Positions 1-11,505 of a DNA stretch of 64,000 bases are shown piece after piece. Each line of letters opens with the position of its first letter. Within the stretch, counting starts at the first letter, position 1. Both the position numbers and the translations under genes were made by a program. Below the pieces are notes generated by a model that was not told where the DNA came from, did not search any database, and worked only from the letters and a program-made list of their open reading frames with translations. The DNA comes from Rhizophagus irregularis (taxonomy: Eukaryota; Glomeromycota; Glomeromycetes; Glomerales; Glomeraceae): contig NC_089435.1 in the NCBI RefSeq assembly GCF_026210795.1, positions 124,001-188,000 on the forward strand. The letters run 5' to 3'.

Positions 1-806
1 ATATCTTCTTCTTCACAATCTTTGCATACAGTTTTTCCTAATCTAAACATATAATTCATCCATCTTATTTCGCATCTTTCACACCAAGTTGTATTCTCAT
101 TTAACCACTTATGAATCTCTCTTCTTAACTCTTTATCTCCTAATTCTATTATTCTCATATACCTTTCTATGAATTCTTCTGTTACCATTATCCGATTATT
201 AACTCCAAAATTCTTTATTCTTTGAATTTCAGATACATCTATTGTGTATCCTAACTTTTCTAAGTTGTTTTTTAATTCTATTAATTCATCTTGTTCTTCT
301 TCCCGTATTTCCTGATTACACTCTTCACATCTGCCATTTTCTTCTGATATCATATAATCTAATTTCTGTTTATTGCATCTATTACATATTTTCGTACTCA
401 AATCCATCCATTCCTTTATGTCTTCAGACTTATCAAATCTTCCTTCCTGAAAAATATAGTATCTTATAAAATCACTTGTTAACAGTATTCCCGTTTCTAT
501 CTTTTCTTTTATTCCAAATTTCATTATTTCTCTGACGAGCTTTTCTTTTGGGTTTACTATTAGTTGTCTTAATCCTGTCCTTATCTCACTTAATTTCCAC
601 GTTTTGTCCTCTACTATTATTTCTATTTCTTCTTCGGAATCATATATTTCATTATCTTCTTCTTGCTCTATCTCTATAAGCTTGAATTTTTGTGTTCTTT
701 CCATCGCTCCTTTTAACTCTGTTACAATCCATTCTATTACTCCATCATCTATTTTCAATATAATAGAATCTCTTACGTCTATATCTTCGCTATCCTTAAA
801 TGTCAT
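1..806 (-). pseudogene. Continuation of the Gag-like protein with two zinc-ribbon-like modules, cut by window edge
   Basis: Reading from ATG at 806 the frame stays open to base 1 (268 codons, no stop). It contains two successive copies of one module: a helical stretch (an FGI or FGV core, a T-x-x-FI step, then YM/YY), followed by W and a CxxC...CxxC pair. First pair: CNRC and CEEC, near 402-318. Second pair: CERC and CKDC, near 78-16. The single module in the Gypsy Gag at 32956-35202 (CPLC and CKSC, residues 362-389) matches best the second copy. The spacing suggests a zinc-binding ribbon; the fold is inferred. It lies one frame off the 808-1767 frame, directly after a TAG and an A8 run. The true length is unknown because it leaves the window. 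Confidence 0.6.
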
Positions 807-807
807 A

Positions 808-1767
808 CTATCTGTCAGTTTTTTTTACAGTATCTTCCTGCAAATTCTCTCCCTCAGATAACATCTTTTCGAACCATTCTAATGAATCATTTCCATGATA
901 CGTATATATTTGTTTACCTTCATATTTGTCATTCCACCAGTACCTGAATCTTTCAAATCTAAGATATAAACTCGTGTTAAAATTCTTTTTCATTTCGTAA
1001 CTTTCTAAGCTATCTTCGCTTTCTGAATCTTCTGGTTCTTTTGTAAAGCCCCTAGTATCTATAAATATTCTTATTATCTTTTGTACCATATTCCTGTGAT
1101 ATTCGTGAACATTTTCTATATCTATGTTCCCATATTCCATATTGGACATTAATTCCTTTACTTTCTTCTCGTTCGTAGCTATTCCTTCTTCTTCATATAG
1201 TAATTCCCTGAATGTCTTTATTGCTCCCATCTTTATTCGTAATGGTTCAACTTCTTTCGATATGATTTTGTACCATTGCCAAAACTTCTCAAACCTTCTT
1301 TCAACATCCCAATCTTCTAAAATATATTTGTGTTCTATTAATTCCAGATTTCCAATCAATCTATCAAATACTTCATTCCCCAGATTTCTTTCAATACAAT
1401 CCCTCACGATCACTAATATGATTGTTCGTAATCCCTTTTCTTTTATTTTCGGTTGTATTCTATATCTTATTGATTCCGTTATTCTATCCATTGTGTCTCT
1501 ACATTTCCCCTTATGTATTGTATCTTCTCTTTCTGAATTATCCATACTTAATAAATCTAATACTCCCTTAATTGTTACATCATTATATATTATTATTGCA
1601 TCTTCAAATTTAAATAATGCGTCCCAAAATTTCTTGAATACTATTGGTTCATTTACTATTGGATAACATAATTCACAATTTAAACATTCGTCCAATTCTT
1701 CCGTTCCTAGTTCGTGTTCCTCTTTATGTGTTCTATATTCGCTTTCCCATTGATGGTACCATTCCAT
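808..1767 (-). pseudogene. Gag-like N-terminal region of a Ty3/Gypsy-type retrotransposon
   Basis: Open frame of 319 codons from ATG at 1767. It aligns by eye along most of its length with the N-terminal half of the Gag at 32956-35202: a CxxC near residue 30, a W/F-rich segment after it, the block containing RYRI, then blocks ending RELLYEEE and RIFIDTRGF (compare KEILHLEE and KIVETKGF). The similarity is clear but distant, so this is a second Gypsy family, not a copy of the 31-40 kb element. The frame ends in TAG just after a run of eight A, and the same protein continues in another frame at 1-806, so a homopolymer frameshift or a second ORF is implied. Function, known for the family only: particle protein of a retrotransposon. 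No LTR was tied to it. Confidence 0.7.
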
Positions 1768-3272
1768 TGTACGCTTTAGTTAAGTTATTATGAATATCCA
1801 TCCAGAATTTCAATCGGATTCCCATCTCTATATATATATATACATTTTACTCTTTCTATTTTCGATCTTCTAAATATTCTTTTATCTTTAAATAGATTAT
1901 TTCTTCCAATCTTTAAATTCCATCTTTCATTTTTATATATTTACTATGCCATATTTTACTATTAATTTTTACTGCGCCTCAAAATTTCAAAAATTATTCT
2001 AAGTCCATGATCTGCTCAGTCTGCGGAGGTTTTTACTGCGCCACAAAGTTTATCTTTTGTCACCAAGATCCATAATCTCACATATCACATTCTAAAATTT
2101 ATCTCCTATCACCGTGATTCATAATTTCACATATCACATATCACAAACTCCAAAATTTTCATAACTTCTAAAGTTTGCAAATTTTTCGCGTTCTCTTATC
2201 ATATACATAAATTCTCTTCATCATATATTCTATATTATGTAAATTAATCTATAGTACACAAAATGTCATTCTTTTCAAATAAATATCCTTTTTTAAACAA
2301 ATGTCCTTCTTTTCGGATTTTACTCTATTATTAAATACTGCACGTAATGTTCATTATACGGCTCGTTAATGTGTAAATATCCTTCTATTTCATCTTCTTT
2401 TAACAGAACATTGTAATGAGAACGTGACCTAGCACACCACACCAGGAACCCTCATCTGAAATGTAGCCTAGGACCTGTAACAATACAACGTATCCGTCTT
2501 TTTCTTCTTTCGTTAGCCGACTTGTCTCTTAACGGGTGAATCTATCCTTCCGAAATCCAGTTCCAAAAGTCATCAGCTATCCATAAAACTCATCTAAATT
2601 AACTTATCTTTCCCCAAGTTGGTGGACCTATACTGGGCTTATTTCTATCTTTTTCCCATTGGGTAAAAGCATGATAGTTTACAGGTTTGTCCTATTTTAT
2701 CCATTCAATGTTTCTTGATAGTAGGTGTCTTTACAATCTTCATTCCCCGTCCCCAAAGCAATTCGCGCGTTATTGAGCTGGGTATCCAGATTTGACGTAA
2801 CCCATACGTTATAATCTTTAATGTCGAAGAATAAAAATTTTCCAATCTCGAGCATTTATCCAAGATTCAAACTCAGAGGTAACCCATACCACACAGATGA
2901 ACCCCGGATAATACATTGGTGTTCTCCCATTATTAATCTTTATTTCAAAATTCATCTTTCACTTCCACATCTCCTTACGAAATTTCTCAGGTACTTTATT
3001 CCCGAAAGAAATATTCTTGTGCTTTCTATCGATTAAATGATTACTTGCACAACAACAAACTCCAATCTTTCACCTTTCCAAGTTTTTAACTCGATTAAAT
3101 CCTTGTTGATTTATTGGTTCCTTTTGAACTCGTTAAAACCTGAAATCTAAAAATAAATTCTAAAATAAAATGTTGATTAATAATACCTATCAGTGACTTA
3201 CTAACGAAATTAAATTTTCATATTAATAATCATGTGATGATGATCATTTCCTTTCTCAGAGCATGCACCATA
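1768..3272. other. AT-rich non-coding leader or flank, no gene seen
   Basis: About 1.5 kb upstream (minus sense) of the Gag-like frames. It holds AT-rich sequence and partly repeated short phrases such as CACATATCACA near 2090-2150. The small frame at 2821-3036 has no coding character. It may contain the leader or LTR of the Gypsy relative at 1-1767, but no TG...CA pair or primer site could be fixed. Confidence 0.5.
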
Positions 3273-4343
3273 TGAGATCCCCCAATTCCCTCTGTCATCA
3301 ATTTACAGAGTTGCCACATCGAACAGGCATTCTCATGGTCGAACGAACGAATAAATGAACGAACAAACATTTAAACGAACGAACGATCAATTAAACAAAC
3401 AAGTAAATAATCAATGGCATAATTAACAAACAACATAATCAACGGACAACATACAACAACATTCTTGGTTCACGACATAAATAGCGTTAGTAATATAAAA
3501 CATTGGACGATATAAAATAAATTTTACTTCTCTAAATTTTTCCCAAATTATATCCACTTTTACCTTTAATTACAAACTTCAATAGCTCTCGCTACGAATA
3601 ATTACTTTTCAAAATTGTATATTTAATTCATCTTAAATTTCCATTTTATTCAATTAAAATTAATTAAGCGAACAGTAATTAAAGTTTAGGGCGAACCTAT
3701 TACCTTTAATTAATATTATACTTCATTAACAAATAATTAAATGAAACTTATATTTTATTGAGTTCTGTGGATGCGAACTGTGGAATTATTTTGAATTCCG
3801 TTCTCTTTTTATACAAATTTTATGCTACTTTCTATTCTATCTATATACTATCTTTTATGTTCTTTTTACATATTATCTTTGAACTATCTTTCTAATATAC
3901 TATCTATATTTTAAATACGCTATCTTTTATATATATATTATCTTTTATAATATCTTTGTATAATCTTTTTATATTATCTTTTATATTATTTTATGTTCTT
4001 TAATCTTTCTAATGTTATTTTATATGTTCTTTCAATCCGCTTTAGGTGTTTTGCTTATAATCTATCTTTTGTGGCTTATAATTATTCTTTCTAATCGTTC
4101 TTATTGTTAAAGATCGCTAAGCCCCAATTGATCGACTCTATTTATCCTATTGGTTCTTTGTCAATCATTTGATAAATATTACATCATGTAGATCATTACT
4201 CTTCCTAAATGTTTATCCTTTTCGGCTAATTATTTATCCATCCACGCCAATTCACAATCAATTTGTTCGTTCTTAATATTTGGCAATTACATTTGGTGAT
4301 TGAATTTTATCATCTTTTCATGCTTGATATTTGGCCGTTTACA
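3273..4343. repeat. Solo LTR, copy 1
   Basis: A 1071-bp unit starting TGAGATCCCC and ending GGCCGTTTACA, the TG...CA ends typical of LTRs. It is repeated at 25560-26655 with high identity over the full length. It is flanked by CCAT at 3268-3271 (one extra A before the TG) and CCAT at 4344-4347, so it stands alone with a 4-bp target duplication, as left by LTR-LTR recombination. The inside has a stretch of degenerate TATCTTTTATAT repeats (about 3830-4020). No matching internal region is present in the window, so the parent family is unknown. Confidence 0.8.
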
Positions 4344-4385
4344 CCATGGCTCAGATACTTAGTGTGTATTTTTATCAAATTTCAG

Positions 4386-4951
4386 TGCAGAACGTCAGAG
4401 TATTGCAAGCAAAATTCGAAAAAATAAAGGGATCGATGGAGAATGAATCAGTAAAAAACCCGATATTATGGGAATAATGAAGCAAGACACAAATGATATC
4501 GAGTTGATTTATGTTGAAAGCTCTCGCATTACATGTAGCGAAAAAAAAAGATGATGATGATGTAAAATTGTGGAGAGAAATGATAGACGGGACAAGTGCT
4601 ATAAACGCATTATGTAGACCGGCCGGTAATGAATTTGGAGTTGTTGGTATTCAAATTGCTGGTTTAGATATGCGATTAAATGTTTTGGTAAAGGATCTAG
4701 GTGGTATACCGCGATATTTCCATCTTGATCATGCTGAAATCCCAATATCGCTACATTTAACAAACACTAAATCCCTTATACGTGTTTTATTAAACCTAAG
4801 GAACGTTATGATTGTAAATAAAAGTTTAATAACGCAGGCGTTATTAGAAAACCCACCTCGTAATACTAGTCAAAGTACTACTGTCAGTACACCAGATAAT
4901 TCCATGTATTATAATAGTAATTTCATGTATTATAATAGTAATAATAACTAG
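4386..4951 (+). pseudogene. Broken gene of a Rhizophagus-type orphan family
   Basis: The main frame (4511-4951) has a soluble, protein-like composition: WREM near the start, an FGVVGIQIAG segment, LNVLVKDLGGIPRYFHL, then RVLLNLRNVMIV, and a low-complexity Asn/Ser/Tyr tail with a repeated MYYNSN. The N-terminal half continues upst­ream in two other frames (a piece near 4386-4440 and one from 4474), with a switch at a run of nine A near 4541. I recognise the family by eye as recurring in Rhizophagus, but know no function. Frameshifts plus the nearby solo LTR point to a pseudogene; homopolymer sequencing error is the alternative. Confidence 0.5.
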
Positions 4952-5079
4952 TATTAAACCTTAATTAATAAATGAAAATCACATTACATACAATGCTGGT
5001 ATATATGAAATGAGTAAAAAAGTCTCAATAAACTTCCTTTTAGGTTTTTTTTTCGTTTTATTTCTTTTTAGAATAAAAT

Positions 5080-5480
5080 ACACTAAGCCATCGTGTCCTG
5101 ATGTCGAATGTTTGATTGACGTCGAATCAACGCTCGTCCGATGTCATCTCGATTCGCATAATGTTTGTGTGATGTCAAATAGACACCTGTTCGATGTCAT
5201 TTCGATGTTTACTTAATGTACACAAGGCGGGAAAAATAAACATTTTTCGACATTAACTTAATATTGAAACAATGTAAGTGCGATGTTATTATTCGATGTC
5301 TATTCGTTTACTAATCGTAGTTATTCGATGTCGAATCGATATCACTACGATTAGTAAACGAATAGACATCGAATCAACGTATTTAAGTTCAACTTAAAGA
5401 TGTCAAATCGATTTTCATCACGACATCATGGTGACGTCTGATCAATATAGAATCGACATTGATTTATATCGACCGTAACT
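5080..5480. repeat. GATGTC-rich segment with a 30-bp hairpin
   Basis: The motif GATGTC, often followed by (G/A)A or TATT, recurs every 20-40 bases. Within it, 5291-5320 and 5345-5374 are exact reverse complements (30 bp, loop of 24 bp), a strong potential hairpin. No reading frame is supported. Confidence 0.75.
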
Positions 5481-5524
5481 CTAACTGAAATTTCTGTAAA
5501 GTAATTTACTAAGGTTTTAATTTA

Positions 5525-6300
5525 AAGATTAAGCGGTATCAAGAAAAATTCGCGCGAACTTTTCTTGCCATTGTTCAAAGTATATCATTGTTTTTTTTAA
5601 AGCAATTGATTAAACAATGGCAAGAAAAGTTCGCTCGAACTTTTCTTGCCATTGTTCAAAGTAGCATTTTTTTTTTTAAAGCAATTGATTAAACAATGGC
5701 AAGAAAAATTCGCGCGAACTTTTCTTGCTATTGTTCGAAGCATACCATTGTTTTTTTTTAAAGCAATTGATTAAACAATGGCAAGAAAAATTCGCTCGAA
5801 CTTTTCTTGCTATTGTTCGAAGCATACCATTGTTTTTTTTTAAAGCAATCGATTAAACAATGACAAGAAAAATTCGCGCGAACTTTTCTTGCTATTGTTC
5901 AAAGTATATCATTGTTTTTTTAAAGCAATTGATTAAACAATGGCAAGAAAAATTCGCTCGAACTTTTCTTGCTATTGTTCAAAGCATACCATTGTTTTTT
6001 TTAAAGCAATTGATTAAACAATAGCAAGTAAAATTCGCGCGAACTTTTCTTGCTATTATTCGAAGTATATCATTGTTTATTTAAAGCAATCGATTAAACA
6101 ATGGCAAGAAAAATTCGCTCGAACTTTTCTTCTTGCTATTATTCAAAGTATACCATTGTTTTTTTTTAAAGCAATTGATTAAACAATGGCAAGAAAAATT
6201 CGCGCGAACTTTTCTTGGATTGTTCAAAGTATACCATTGTTTTTTTCAAAGCAATCGATTAAACAATGACAAGAAAAGTTCGCGAATTTTCTTGATACTG
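5525..6300. repeat. Tandem array of about ten 80-bp hairpin units with alternating centres
   Basis: Each unit has a near-perfect palindrome of about 44 bp (AACAATGGCAAGAAAA...TTTTCTTGCCATTGTT) plus a spacer containing a T-run and CAAT(T/C)GATT. Units start about every 80 bp (near 5613, 5692, 5774, 5856, 5936, 6017, 6097, 6182, 6262; an incomplete first unit precedes). The palindrome centre alternates strictly between TTCGCGCGAA and TTCGCTCGAA over nine successive units, so the true period is a dimer of about 160 bp. The array is bracketed by inverted AAGCGGTATCAAG (near 5531) and CTTGATACTGCTT (near 6290). Confidence 0.85.
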
Positions 6301-7330
6301 CTTAAAAATTAAAAAAATTAAGCAGTACCAAGGAAAATTCGCAAACTTTTCTTGTCATTGTTTAATTTATCGATCATGCTTTCAACTATACAGTTAAAAA
6401 GTTAAACTGTTAAAGTTGAGCGGTATCTTAACAATCGTAATTATCGGACTTAGAACTTTTTAATCATATTTCTGATCAAATTATGCACATTTGTGGTTAT
6501 TGTATAGATTATTGTATAGGACTATAGGCTATTTACCGTCTTTTTCCGGGTTAATTAAATCTATAATGTAAGAACAAAATTATTGGCTGATCAGTGTTGA
6601 TTACCACGTGAAAATTAGCCAATAGATGATTGCAGATCATTTGTTTTTGTAACGTGAATAATATAAGTTTGAAAAATACAAACTCTTTCTTTTATTTTGT
6701 TTTTACTTTTTTAGTTATTATTATCTCAGATATTACATTTATTTGTTTCTTTTTATCATTGCTTTTTTACTCAAGTTATTATTATTTCAGATATTACATT
6801 TATTTGTTTTATTTTTATTATTTAAGAAGAATTGTGAAGTTATAATAGTTTTTTATATTGGTTAACTTTCAGTTATTACTAATTATTTATTTTGACTTCT
6901 TGAACTTTTCTAATATAGACATGTTTATATACTTAATAAAGTAGGTACAGTCATTTATTTTCTTTTCTTTTTTTTGTCTTTATTTATCCTTTTCTTTTAT
7001 TACTACTAGTTTTGTCTTCTTTTAATCATTACTAATTTTATTTTACTAATTTTATCTTTTTATTACTACTAATTGTATCTCCTTTTTATTGCTACTAATT
7101 TTATCTCTACTAATCTAATCTTTAATAATTTCATTCTTTTGTTACTACTAATTCATTTTTAATTACTACTAACTACATCTTTTTATTACTACTAATTTCA
7201 TCTTTTATTAATTTTTTATTACTACTAATTTTATTTTTTTATCTTTTTTATCACTATTAAAATTGTACCTTCTAACTTTTCTATATCTGATTATAGTATT
7301 TTTAATTTAATAATAAAATTTAATAATTAT
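6301..7330. other. AT-rich region with degenerate TTACTACTAAT repeats
   Basis: No gene seen. From about 6990 to 7260 a degenerate unit of about 20 bp (TTACTACTAATTTTATCTTT) is repeated with many indels. Before it, 6300-6440 contains inverted copies of the AAGCAGTA/TACTGCTT motif that flanks the hairpin array on the left. Confidence 0.6.
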
Positions 7331-7399
7331 AATGACAAATTTTCATGTTAAATATATAAATATATAAATATATATTATATATAAAAATACCGTAGTAAT

Positions 7400-8118
7400 A
7401 ATACATACGTTGTACACTGAGACATAATACTGTTCGCAAATAACCACCAGTGTAAAACATACGTTATTCGCAAATAACAACAAGTATAAAACATACGTTA
7501 TAAGCTGAGGTATAATACTGTTCGCAAATAATAACAAGTATAAAACATACGCTATAAACTGAGGCATCATGCTGTTCGCAAATAACAACAAGTATAAAAC
7601 GTACGTTATAAACTGAGGCATAATACTGTTCGCAAATAACCACCAGTGTAAAACATACGCTATAAACTGAGGCATCATGCTGTTCGCAAATAACAACAAG
7701 TATAAAACGTACGTTATAAACTGAGACATAATACTGTTCGCAAATAACCATCATGCTGTTCGTAAATAACCACCAGTATAAAACATACGTTATAAGCTGA
7801 GGTATAATACTGTTCGCAAATAATAACAAGTATAAAACATACGCTATAAACTGAGGCATCATGCTGTTCGCAAATAACAACAAGTATAAAATGTACGTTA
7901 TAAACTGAGGCATAATACTGTTCGCAAATAACCACCAGTGTAAAACATACGCTATAAACTGAGGCATCATGCTGTTCGCAAATAACCACCAGTATAAAAC
8001 ATACGTTATAAGCTGAGGTATAATACTGTTCGCAAATAACAACAAGTATAAAACGTACGTTATAAACTGGAATACCATGCTGTTCGCAAATAATCACATA
8101 CGTTATAAACTGAGATAT
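7400..8118. repeat. 54-bp minisatellite with alternating subunits
   Basis: About 13 units, most of them 54 bp. Two variants, marked by ATAATACTG and CATCATGCTG before TTCGCAAATAA, alternate along the array, giving a 108-bp higher-order period; two units are truncated. Because 54 is a multiple of three, several minus-strand frames stay open and give long repetitive hydrophobic translations, which I treat as artefacts. Diverged pieces (TACTGTTCGCAAAATACGG) continue to about 8310 and abut the broken 3' end of the transposase relic. Confidence 0.85.
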
Positions 8119-8299
8119 AATACTGTATATAAGTATAAAGTATACAAATCTTCACTATTTAAAAATACCGTGTATATAATACGGTGTGCAAAATACCGAA
8201 TGTATATCGTATGTGAAAATACTGTTAAAATACTTTAATGATACTGTAATGATACTGTTCGCAAAATACGGTAATACCGTATGTTAACCGTATCCATAT

Positions 8300-10866
8300 T
8301 TTTTATAGGGAAGCTGTCTAACCGCGAATTTTGCATGATGATTTGCAACAATTCTAATTCAATAGTACGTTTACTATTAGGAAGGGAACCTATTTAAACA
8401 ATAAGTTTATCTGTTACCAATTTGCCAATTAAAAATTTTGATTTTCAACAATCAACGTGTTTTACCTAATACGCCATTCATTTGTTCAAATGAATAACAC
8501 CAGAACGAATAAAGCGGTCCATAATCTTAGCAACATTCAACGATGTGGAGAGATAAATGGATATTTGGAGTTATTTTCTCCTGTCCGTAATTTTCCTCAA
8601 TTAAACGAGCTACTTGGTGCAGTCGGTAATGAACTTCAAGCAGTGCGCTTTTGTTAACAATTCGACAAACAAGTAAAGTACAGGCTCTTACAAAATTTGC
8701 TAAAATTTTCTGATTAGTCTCGTCCAAAAGATCCCACATAATCGGTGTTGCATAAATCATAATAAACGACCTCCATTGATCAGCTGTATATCCAGAAAAT
8801 CCTTCTCCAGTTGCTATTTTAGAAGGTATCCTTCCTAAATCAACCGGAACTTGGATCTTTTTTGCTCTTTTTTCCATCAATTTAAGATGGGTTTTTGTTA
8901 TTTTTCCGCCATCTATCCACAACCTTTTCACGATCCAATGCGCGATTCCCAAAAATAAATTATGCATTGGATCAACTACAAAAAATCTGATCGGGTTGAA
9001 ATATGGCAATCTTAACAACTCTGACCAACGTACATGAGTTTTGGAAACATGTTTTTTTCTTTCATACTTAGATTTACACAACCGCCAACGTTCAGCATTG
9101 CGTAGATATTTATTTAGATCTTTTTGCACGAACCACTCGGTCATGTTATCAAACCCTCCGTAATTAAGCTTTCTTCCACTGATGTTAGCTATTTTATAGC
9201 ATCGATGGCAGCCAACTAATGCTGAAATATGACCGCATAATTTTCTAGCAGCCGGTATGTCATTGCTGCAGCAAATTACCGCCATCCGGATTCTTTTACC
9301 AGTTGGATGCAAATCGGTAGAAGGTAAATCAACACCATCCCAGAATTCTAACAATTCGTCAACAATTGGACTAAGATAATGATTTATCTTATGTAATTTT
9401 ACCTCTTCCGGTCCTGGTAGAAGTCCAAGATATAGCATGTTTTCTCGTTTAAATCTAATATCACGGGGAAGATTACATATGATTCCATAGATAATACCAG
9501 AGCTGTAAGCTAACGAATTAAATAGTTGGAACCAGTCTAAATTAAACATGATTCCAAGATTAGAATCAGCTGTCTCATTTGTAAAAAATCGAGTATCCGG
9601 GTTGTTTAGGGAAGACGGAAATGTTTTCCATACTTTTCCATCATAAATATCGGTATATAAATTTGCTATATTAACCCGATTTGTTCATTTTTGAAGTGAC
9701 TTTACAAAACCCGGGCGCTAATACATCGATATTATTTGGGTCTTTAGAAAAGGTACCAGAAATAATATTTTAGGTTTTCTGGCAAATCCCTTAACTATCG
9801 GGACCTTATTTGTTAATTTTACTTCGCAATCTTGTCTTTTGCTGTGCTTTGGATGATTCGGAAACTCCACATGGGTACATCTGAACTCTACATTTTGATT
9901 TTGTGTCAAAATTTCTGAAACTTTATACAAAGTATTACAATCTGGACATACTGCGTATGTCTTTTCTTGCTTAACGATCTTTAAAAGTTTTTTCGCCAAA
10001 TAAGATGATGTAGGAAATCTTTCAAATCGTCATTTATCAGCATCCGATAAAACTATCTTAAAAAATTTAATAAGTTTATCGATGGTGACATCAGGAAGAC
10101 GAAATCTCGCCTGATATTTGAATATCCACAAGAGTATCCACGAATCGTTAAAGTCAATGTTTGTGTCAAGATTTTTAAGATCTGATTCATAATCATAGTC
10201 ATCAAAATCGGGAGCTGTAAATTGTTCGATCAGAACTTCATCTTCACTTAAACCACGGTTATCATCTCCAGATACCTCAGAAGCCTCATCATCATCTTCT
10301 GTCAAGGATTCGTTATCGTCACTTTCTGTTAAAGACCTGTCGGTCAAAGAACCATCACTATCGTCGTCATCAGGAATCATATCGTCAATCTTATTGGTAC
10401 ACTTTCGTCTTCCTGGTCTGTCTGGCATTGGTTCATTATCGCTTAGAGGTGATTCATCATCATCATCTGATGAATATTCTACCGCTCTAATTCTTCTTTT
10501 TCCTCTTTCATCGGGAGATTCATCACCATCATCACCATCATCATCATCATCGCCAACATCATCATCTGATGTATTCTCTACCACTCTAATTCTTTTTTTT
10601 CCTTTTTCATCTGGAGATGATTCTACACTATACAGTTCGTTCCTGGTATCTTTTAGTTTTGAAGAACTCTGAGATCCAGAAGCAATTGTTTGAAGTCGGT
10701 TAACTTCTTCTTGATGTCTTCTGAATGTTCTGGGATCCACTAACTTACCACCACCACAATGCAACAAACAATTGCATTCGACAAATTTTCTAGTTTTAGG
10801 TGCACTATTAGTAACTTTTGTACAATCTTTATTAATGCGATTTTTCTTTGATTTTGTCATCTTCAA
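8300..10866 (-). pseudogene. CACTA-type (Tnp2/Plavaka-like) transposase, decayed
   Basis: One reading frame from ATG at 10866 to 8466, interrupted only by four stops: TGA 10032-10030, TAG 9720-9718, TGA 9687-9685, TAA 8529-8527. All fit single transitions from CGA/TGG, CAG, CGA/TGG and CAA. In order: Cys-rich N-terminal finger (CNCLLHCGGG), acidic Asp/Ser linker, a second finger (CPDC), then the transposase core with GPEE, HPTGKRIR, CGH...CHRC and DPMHNLFLG. DPMHNLFLG is the signature of Tnp2-type CACTA transposases. After FWCYSFEQMNG a GT-AG intron (8390-8465) joins a C-terminal exon that breaks off near 8310 against minisatellite-like sequence. It probably cuts DNA at the TIRs (family knowledge). 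It is divergent from the gene at 11506. Confidence 0.85.
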
Positions 10867-11505
10867 TCTGTCAATTTGTAATCAAAATTTCCTCAAAATA
10901 CATCAATCAGTTAGTTCGCAAGAGAATTTGATCAATTGGCTTTGCGATTAATTATTGTATACATCAGAATTGAATTGTGCGAATATTACCACAATTAGAT
11001 AAATTAAACTATTTATTTTAATCGGTTAATAAAGAGATTGCAAAGATTGATACAATTTATTTCTAAATATATCAATTGATTTATTTTTTTATTTTTAAAT
11101 ATATCAATAGTATATAATTTATTAATCTTGCGAAAATTTAATACAATTTATTTTTTAAATATATCAATAGTATATAATTTATCCTGAGAAAATTTGATAC
11201 AATTTATTTTTTAAATATATCAATAGTATATAATTTATTAATCTTGCGAAAATTTGATACAATTTATTTTTATATTATACTATTTATTAATCGGTAAAAA
11301 TTGATGAAATTGATTTATTTAAGTTTAATCATAAATATCAATGATTCGTAAAAGTTTATTTTAAACTATTAAATAAATATATATATATAAGTCTAATTTT
11401 TAGACAGACTTTTTTTTTTCTCTCTCGCTCGTTACCGATTTTTGTAAAAAAATCCTATATTATTCTATACATAAAAATTTACCAAAATTGTAAATACATT
11501 CAAAT
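10867..11505. promoter_or_regulatory. Divergent intergenic region of the CACTA element, with 60-bp tandem repeats
   Basis: 639 bp separate the two divergent start codons. The segment 11040-11290 is a tandem repeat of about 60 bp (TTGATACAATTTATTTTT...AAATATATCAATAG), about four imperfect units. It probably held both promoters; CT-rich and TATA-rich stretches lie near 11380-11430. No operator can be proved. Confidence 0.5.

Noticed and set aside
2821-3036. 71-codon frame in the left flank
   Set aside because: No coding composition, no motif, no splice context.
3273-4343. 5' LTR of the Gypsy relative at 1-1767
   Set aside because: It has a direct CCAT duplication on both sides, so it is a solo LTR, and no primer site follows in the right direction.
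5525-6300. CRISPR-like array
   Set aside because: The whole unit is repeated with no unique spacers, no cas gene is present, and the genome is fungal.
7343-8097. Long hydrophobic repeat proteins on the minus strand
   Set aside because: The frames are open only because the 54-bp unit is a multiple of three; several overlapping frames are equally open and none has a start context or family.
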